DNA of 8,067 nucleotides. Source: Parcubacteria group bacterium. Lineage in GTDB: Bacteria; Patescibacteriota; Minisyncoccia; JACPCQ01. The stretch lies in contig JACPCQ010000041.1 in assembly GCA_016179715.1 (NCBI GenBank), positions 1 to 8,067 of the forward strand, read 5' to 3'. Position 1 is the first letter of the stretch, and each line of letters opens with the position of its first letter. Below the pieces are notes generated by a model, which ran no database searches, was not told where the DNA came from, and saw only the letters and a program-made list of their open reading frames with translations. The position numbers and the translations under genes were made by a program. This document shows, piece by piece, positions 5,916 to 8,067 of this stretch.

Positions 5916-6273
5916 GCGAGGGCAACAAAAATGAACAAACTGAAAGGTACAATGATTGCTCAGCGGGGTCCGGACTGTTTTTGAACGCGGGGAATAACGC
6001 CGCTTTCGCAGCAAATCGGAGGCGGGGGCGGGGCGCTGTTGCAACGCTGAGGACGCTTCATGCAGTCAGCGCTCTCTCCCATCCAGAAGCCGCGCGCAGC
6101 GCGGCTTCACCTGAGAGAGGAGAAGCGTCGGTGGTTGGGTGTACATCACGAGCACGGTGCTCGGAGCGGTACCCCTCCCTGTCACGCAAGTGACAAGGTC
6201 CAAGATGTACTGCCCCCATAAGCAGCGCTATTCTTGAGCAAAAAGAGCCTAGACCCGTATGCCTGGCCCGCTG
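5878..6273 (-). ncRNA. Structured RNA unit D (last of the array)
   Basis: The start is inferred about 6 bases after the -10 box at 6279-6284, and the end is at the T-tract of its terminator. Helices seen on minus: a closing stem AGCGGG/CCCGCT (6267-6272 with 5963-5968); GGGGGC/GCCCCC (6212-6217 with 6024-6029); GTACATC/GATGTAC; hairpin P3 TGTCAC/GTGACA (6180-6195) followed by CAGGGAG; hairpin P4 (6149-6163); and a long arm P5 closed by GACGCTTC/GAAGCGTC (6122-6129 with 6052-6059), which holds CTCTCTC/GAGAGAG and a 10-bp hairpin (6086-6108). CCTCAGC follows P5. A GCTGC-GAAA-GCGGC hairpin sits near the 3' end. No protein frame fits it. The function is unknown and the family is not recognised. 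Confidence 0.72.
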
Positions 6274-6278
6274 CTTTC

Positions 6279-6305
6279 AGTGTAGCAGAAAAGTGTGTGC
6301 GGCAA
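6279..6305 (-). promoter_or_regulatory. Promoter of RNA D
   Basis: On minus, the extended -10 TGCTACACT (box 6279-6284) has a TTGCCG-like -35 at 6300-6305, spacing 15. The same arrangement heads each of the other three units, which is the main support. Confidence 0.65.
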
Positions 6306-6344
6306 AATATTATGCAAGGTGCATAAAAATGTCTTAAAAAACCT

Positions 6345-6379
6345 AAAAAAGCCGCGCCGCAACAGAAGTGTTGCGGCGC
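6345..6379 (-). terminator. Terminator of RNA C (strongest of the four)
   Basis: An 11-bp perfect stem (6354-6364 with 6369-6379, 4-base loop) is followed on minus by GGCTTTTTTAGG and a second T6 run (complement of 6336-6341). This is a textbook intrinsic terminator, and the plus side has no T-tract. Confidence 0.88.
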
Positions 6380-6733
6380 CATTCCTTGGGGATGTGGATA
6401 AAAATAAGAACACAGCGGCGGGAAAACTTTCCAGCTCCGACACGGGACCCGGAAGGCCCTTTGAAAACTGTCTGCCCACCTTTCCTCCAGCTGGGATCGG
6501 GATGCTGGCTGCTGAGGCGCTCGCCCTCAAACCGGCAGCTGTTAAACCGAAAGGACGGTTCGCGAACCGGAACAGAGAGTCAAGCGGCAAACAAAGGGGC
6601 ACCGATGCTTGAGGTATTGTCAATAACTCAAGCGGCAACCCTCCCTGCCACATGTGCGACAGGGGTAAAGAAACACTCCCGAAGGTAGTATCCTCTTTAC
6701 AGACAGTTCGTTTCAAAGCCCGCCTGACCAGCT
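6345..6733 (-). ncRNA. Structured RNA unit C (most diverged)
   Basis: The layout is the same as D, with most sequences replaced. The closing stem is ACAGC plus GGCGGG (6731-6735, 6719-6724) against CCCGCC plus GCTGT near 6413-6423. CGGGA/TCCCG (6677-6681 with 6498-6502) takes the place of GGGGGC/GCCCCC. P3 is TGTCGC/GTGGCA (6646-6661) and is followed by CAGGGAGGG. P4 is GCTTGAG/CTCAAGC (6607-6613 with 6627-6633). P5 is CGCTTG/CGAGCG (6581-6586 with 6518-6523) continuing as CTCTC/GAGGG, and CCTCAGC follows. The unit lacks the 3' GCTGAGC of A, B and D. A plus-strand frame (6295-6612) and minus-strand frames cross it but show no protein-like composition. Confidence 0.7.
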
Positions 6734-6739
6734 GTATTA

Positions 6740-6748
6740 AACGTAGCA
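6740..6748 (-). promoter_or_regulatory. Promoter of RNA C
   Basis: The minus sequence TGCTACGTT aligns with the extended -10 of the other units and has the same distance to the closing stem. No convincing -35 is seen, only a T/C-rich upstream stretch. Confidence 0.5.
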
Positions 6749-6791
6749 TATGCAGAAAGAAAAGAAAACACTTGAGAAAAGACACACTTGA

Positions 6792-6832
6792 GAAAAGAGA
6801 AAGCGCCGAACGGACGGGACCATTCGGCGCTT
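6792..6832 (-). terminator. Terminator of RNA B
   Basis: A 10-bp stem AAGCGCCGAA/TTCGGCGCTT (6801-6810 with 6823-6832, 12-base loop) is followed on minus by TCTCTTTTCT. Confidence 0.7.
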
Positions 6833-7177
6833 ACGACACGGAGAGAGAAACTCAAAAAGGTACTAATAATTGCTCAGCGGGGTTTGGCGGTTTTGGAGAA
6901 GCACACTGCTCCTGCAGCAACAGAGTGGGGGCGGGGCGCTATGCATGCTGAGGACGCTTGTGACAGGCAATCTCTCTCAACCTCAGACGGGCGCCAAGGA
7001 ATGCAAGTCCGTCGCATGATGAGAGAGGAAGCGTCGGAAGATGAGAACACATCCCCAAGACAACAATCTCGGGTCGTGTCTCTCCCTGCCGCAAGAGCGA
7101 CAGGCTTGAAAGACGAAGCCCCCGAAAGCAGTGTTCATCTTGATTCCGAAAAGAGCCAAACCTCGCAAGGCCCACTT
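6792..7177 (-). ncRNA. Structured RNA unit B
   Basis: The unit is close to D in layout. The closing stem is AAGTGGG/CCCGCT (7171-7177 with 6877-6882), where a U-G replaces a C-G of D. GGGGGC/GCCCCC pairs 7118-7123 with 6927-6932. P3 is TGTCGC/GCGGCA (7087-7102), followed by CAGGGAG. P4 is CCCGAGA/TCTTGGG (7067-7073 with 7054-7060). P5 is GACGCTT/AAGCGTC (7029-7035 with 6953-6959), which holds CTCTCTC/GAGAGAG and GACGG/CCGTC; CCTCAGC follows. GGCTCTTTT is shared with D near the 5' side (7149-7157). No protein frame is convincing. Confidence 0.73.
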
Positions 7178-7183
7178 ATCAGT

Positions 7184-7192
7184 AATATAACA
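7184..7192 (-). promoter_or_regulatory. Promoter of RNA B
   Basis: The minus sequence TGTTATATT (box 7184-7189) is an extended -10 next to the closing-stem start. The -35 region is weak (TGGAAG at about 17 bases). The position matches the other three units. Confidence 0.55.
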
Positions 7193-7237
7193 GAAAAAAT
7201 ATGTTACTTCCAGAAGGAATGTTGATGAACGGAAGTT

Positions 7238-7273
7238 AAAAGAGATGAGCCGGAACGGGTTACGTTCCGGCTC
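7238..7273 (-). terminator. Terminator of RNA A
   Basis: An 11-bp stem GAGCCGGAACG/CGTTCCGGCTC (7247-7257 with 7263-7273) is followed on minus by ATCTCTTTT. The plus side has only CGTTTG, so minus is the better direction. Confidence 0.72.
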
Positions 7274-7666
7274 GTTTGCCGAAGAGGCGAATAAGGAACA
7301 ATGAGTGCTCAGCGGGCTTGGGAAGACGCAAAGCGCTGCCTTCCAAGACGCCAAGCTTTTGCTCTTTTGTTCCCCATGCTTCGCAAGAGAAAGGTGTGGT
7401 GCTGGCCTGCTGAGGTCGCTGCTGAGCCACGAACCGCGGTGGAGTCGCGGGTACGAGAGGGGAAAAGCAGAGACGATAATGGAGAACACGAATCCGGATT
7501 CTGCTGGAACAGAAACCGGCGTGTCCTCACCCACCACATGAGTGATGAGCGGGGTGCGAGGCGAGTGCCCCGCAAGGCGCGAAGCACGGATTGCAAAAAA
7601 GCAAAAGCGGCGAACTTGGAGTGCGGCGCTTCCTTTCCCAAAGCCCACTTTGGCCAGCCGCTGCCT
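7238..7666 (-). ncRNA. Structured RNA unit A (first of the array, longest)
   Basis: This is the promoter-proximal unit next to the minus-strand protein gene. The closing stem pairs AGCGG (within 7658-7664) with CCGCT (7311-7315). P3 is ATCAC/GTGGT (7533-7546). P4 is long and broken, running CACG-CCGG-TCTG against CAGA-CCGG-CGTG (7487-7523). P5 is GTCTCTGCT/AGCAGCGAC (7466-7474 with 7415-7423, one mismatch) with CCGCG/CGCGG inside, and CCTCAGC follows (7409-7415). It keeps the 3' GCTGAGC but has GTGGGTGAG where the others have CAGGGAG. The 5' region is longer than in B-D. Confidence 0.68.
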
Positions 7667-7672
7667 GCTTAC

Positions 7673-7700
7673 AGTATAGCACGAGCGTACTAGCAGGCAA
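7673..7700 (-). promoter_or_regulatory. Promoter of RNA A, overlapping the end of the upstream gene
   Basis: On minus, TTGCCT (7695-7700), 16 bases, then TGC-TATACT (box 7673-7678). This is the best promoter of the four. The -35 lies in the last codons of the minus-strand CDS that stops at 7690. Confidence 0.72.
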
Positions 7701-8067
7701 TCGGACTTCTGGAGACATGCAGATACTCGGGTCTGCCGGACTGTCTTACACGTTTTTTTTGTTCCCGCGCGCGCATTTTCTCTTTGCGTAGTATGCGTTG
7801 TAGCGCCGCATACTGTTCAAGGAGATGCTTTTCTGTCCTGTTGGGATTCCGAACATCGGTAAGCTGACGGAACAGGGCCATGCGTCCCTGTACCTGGAGC
7901 AGAAGTTCCCATCTCCCTTTCTCAAGCACGAGATGCAATAGATGCTGTGTCCTGCGCGTGAAGGGGCGCGGAACAAACATCCTTCCGTCCGGCTGTAGTC
8001 CGATGCCGTTGATTTTTATCGGCCCCTTTTTGAGATCGCGAAGTTCGCATTTGTGATGACTTATCGC
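7690..8067 (-). CDS. Unrecognised basic protein, C-terminal part (5' end outside window)
   Basis: The frame is open to the right edge, so 125 residues of a longer protein are visible; an internal ATG at 7980 is probably not the start. I do not recognise the family. The visible N-terminal part (CELRDLKKGPIKINGIGLQP, then DGRMFVPRPFTRRTQHLLHL) reads like a folded domain with turns and strands. A long helix follows, rich in Arg, Lys, Glu and Leu (about NRTEKHLLEQYAALQRILRK and on to REQKKRVRQ). The protein is strongly basic overall, which would suit nucleic-acid binding, but that is only inference. It is directly upstream of the RNA array on the same strand, and RNA A's promoter is embedded in its 3' end. 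No terminator separates them. Confidence 0.6.
   Translation of the reverse strand, partial: AISHHKCELRDLKKGPIKINGIGLQPDGRMFVPRPFTRRTQHLLHLVLEKGRWELLLQVQGRMALFRQLTDVRNPNRTEKHLLEQYAALQRILRKEKMRAREQKKRVRQSGRPEYLHVSRSPIAC

Larger units (their letters stand above)
5878..7700 (-). repeat. Tandem array of four paralogous structured RNA units
   Basis: Four units of about 390-430 nt (A to D in transcription order) lie head to tail on minus with gaps of about 60-70 bases that carry the next promoter. All contain CCTCAGC (minus) at 7409-7415, 6947-6953, 6511-6517 and 6046-6052, directly after the long P5 arm. A 14-base C-rich block (6024-6037 and 6927-6940) is identical in D and B. CTCCCTG (plus) occurs in B, C and D, with a variant in A. 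Each unit has an extended -10 promoter at its start and a hairpin plus T-rich tract at its end. Arms differ in sequence but keep pairing, as expected of duplicated, diverged structured RNAs. Confidence 0.8.

Noticed and set aside
6249..6785. 178-residue minus-strand ORF across RNA unit C
   Set aside because: It starts upstream of the unit C promoter and crosses the strongest terminator (6345-6379). Nothing in it looks like a domain.
6939..7050. Short conserved peptides starting ATG 17 bases before GACGCTT in units B and D (MCSHLPTL, MYTQPPTL)
   Set aside because: The shared start spacing is striking, but unit C has no start there, unit A has only a GTG at a different spacing, and the shared codons follow from the P5 helix sequence. 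There is no ribosome binding site at a normal distance.
6788..7225. 145-residue plus-strand ORF across unit B
   Set aside because: The conserved helices, promoters and terminators all support the opposite strand, and the protein sequence has no family signal.
6983..7648. 221-residue minus-strand ORF across RNA units A and B
   Set aside because: It runs through a terminator hairpin, a promoter and two RNA units, has no ribosome binding site, and its composition is low-complexity Ser/Arg/Leu. It is a chance frame.
5878..7666. RNase P RNA, tmRNA, 6S RNA or SRP RNA
   Set aside because: None of the conserved cores of these RNAs that I know can be placed in the units. Four tandem diverged copies would also be unusual for any of them.

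Overview
The window has two parts. Positions 1-5765 are a mostly plus-strand run of protein genes. Positions 5878-7700 hold a tandem array of four related, structured non-coding RNAs on the minus strand, followed by a minus-strand protein gene cut by the right edge. The gene set and style (small single-domain proteins, a membrane-anchored DUF2914 protein, a GrpB-like protein, few Shine-Dalgarno sites, standard code) suggest a Patescibacteria/CPR bacterium, perhaps Parcubacteria-like. That placement is inference; there is no rRNA or marker protein here to prove it.

Left part: the 3' end of xseA (exodeoxyribonuclease VII large subunit) is followed by xseB. A 262-base spacer then carries a 15-bp palindrome and two copies of a 31-base repeat built on AGAATGTT. 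Next come a small HAD-like gene and a DMT/EamA-family transporter gene that overlap by 4 bases, a DUF2914 membrane protein, a GrpB/UPF0157 nucleotidyltransferase-like protein, and a 107-residue protein I do not recognise. A cluster of nested hairpins with GNRA tetraloops (4657-4779), which looks like REP/IS200-type palindromic repeats, precedes a mARC/YcbX-like MOSC protein. That gene has a strong ribosome binding site and ends in a clear terminator.

Right part: about 1.9 kb contains no convincing protein gene. It holds four units of roughly 390-430 nt on the minus strand, in transcription order A (7238-7666), B (6792-7177), C (6345-6733) and D (5878-6273). Each unit starts just after an extended -10 promoter (TGYTAYRYT-like) and ends in a strong hairpin followed by a T-rich tract. 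The units share CCTCAGC, a small hairpin followed by CAGGGAG (degenerate in A), and a set of helices whose sequences differ between units while pairing is kept. The G-U pairs make sense only on the minus strand. The unit A promoter begins inside the last codons of the minus-strand gene at 7690-8067, which encodes a strongly basic protein. I cannot match the RNAs to a family I know. This array is the best candidate in the window for an undescribed system: a paralogous family of large structured RNAs, each with its own promoter and terminator.
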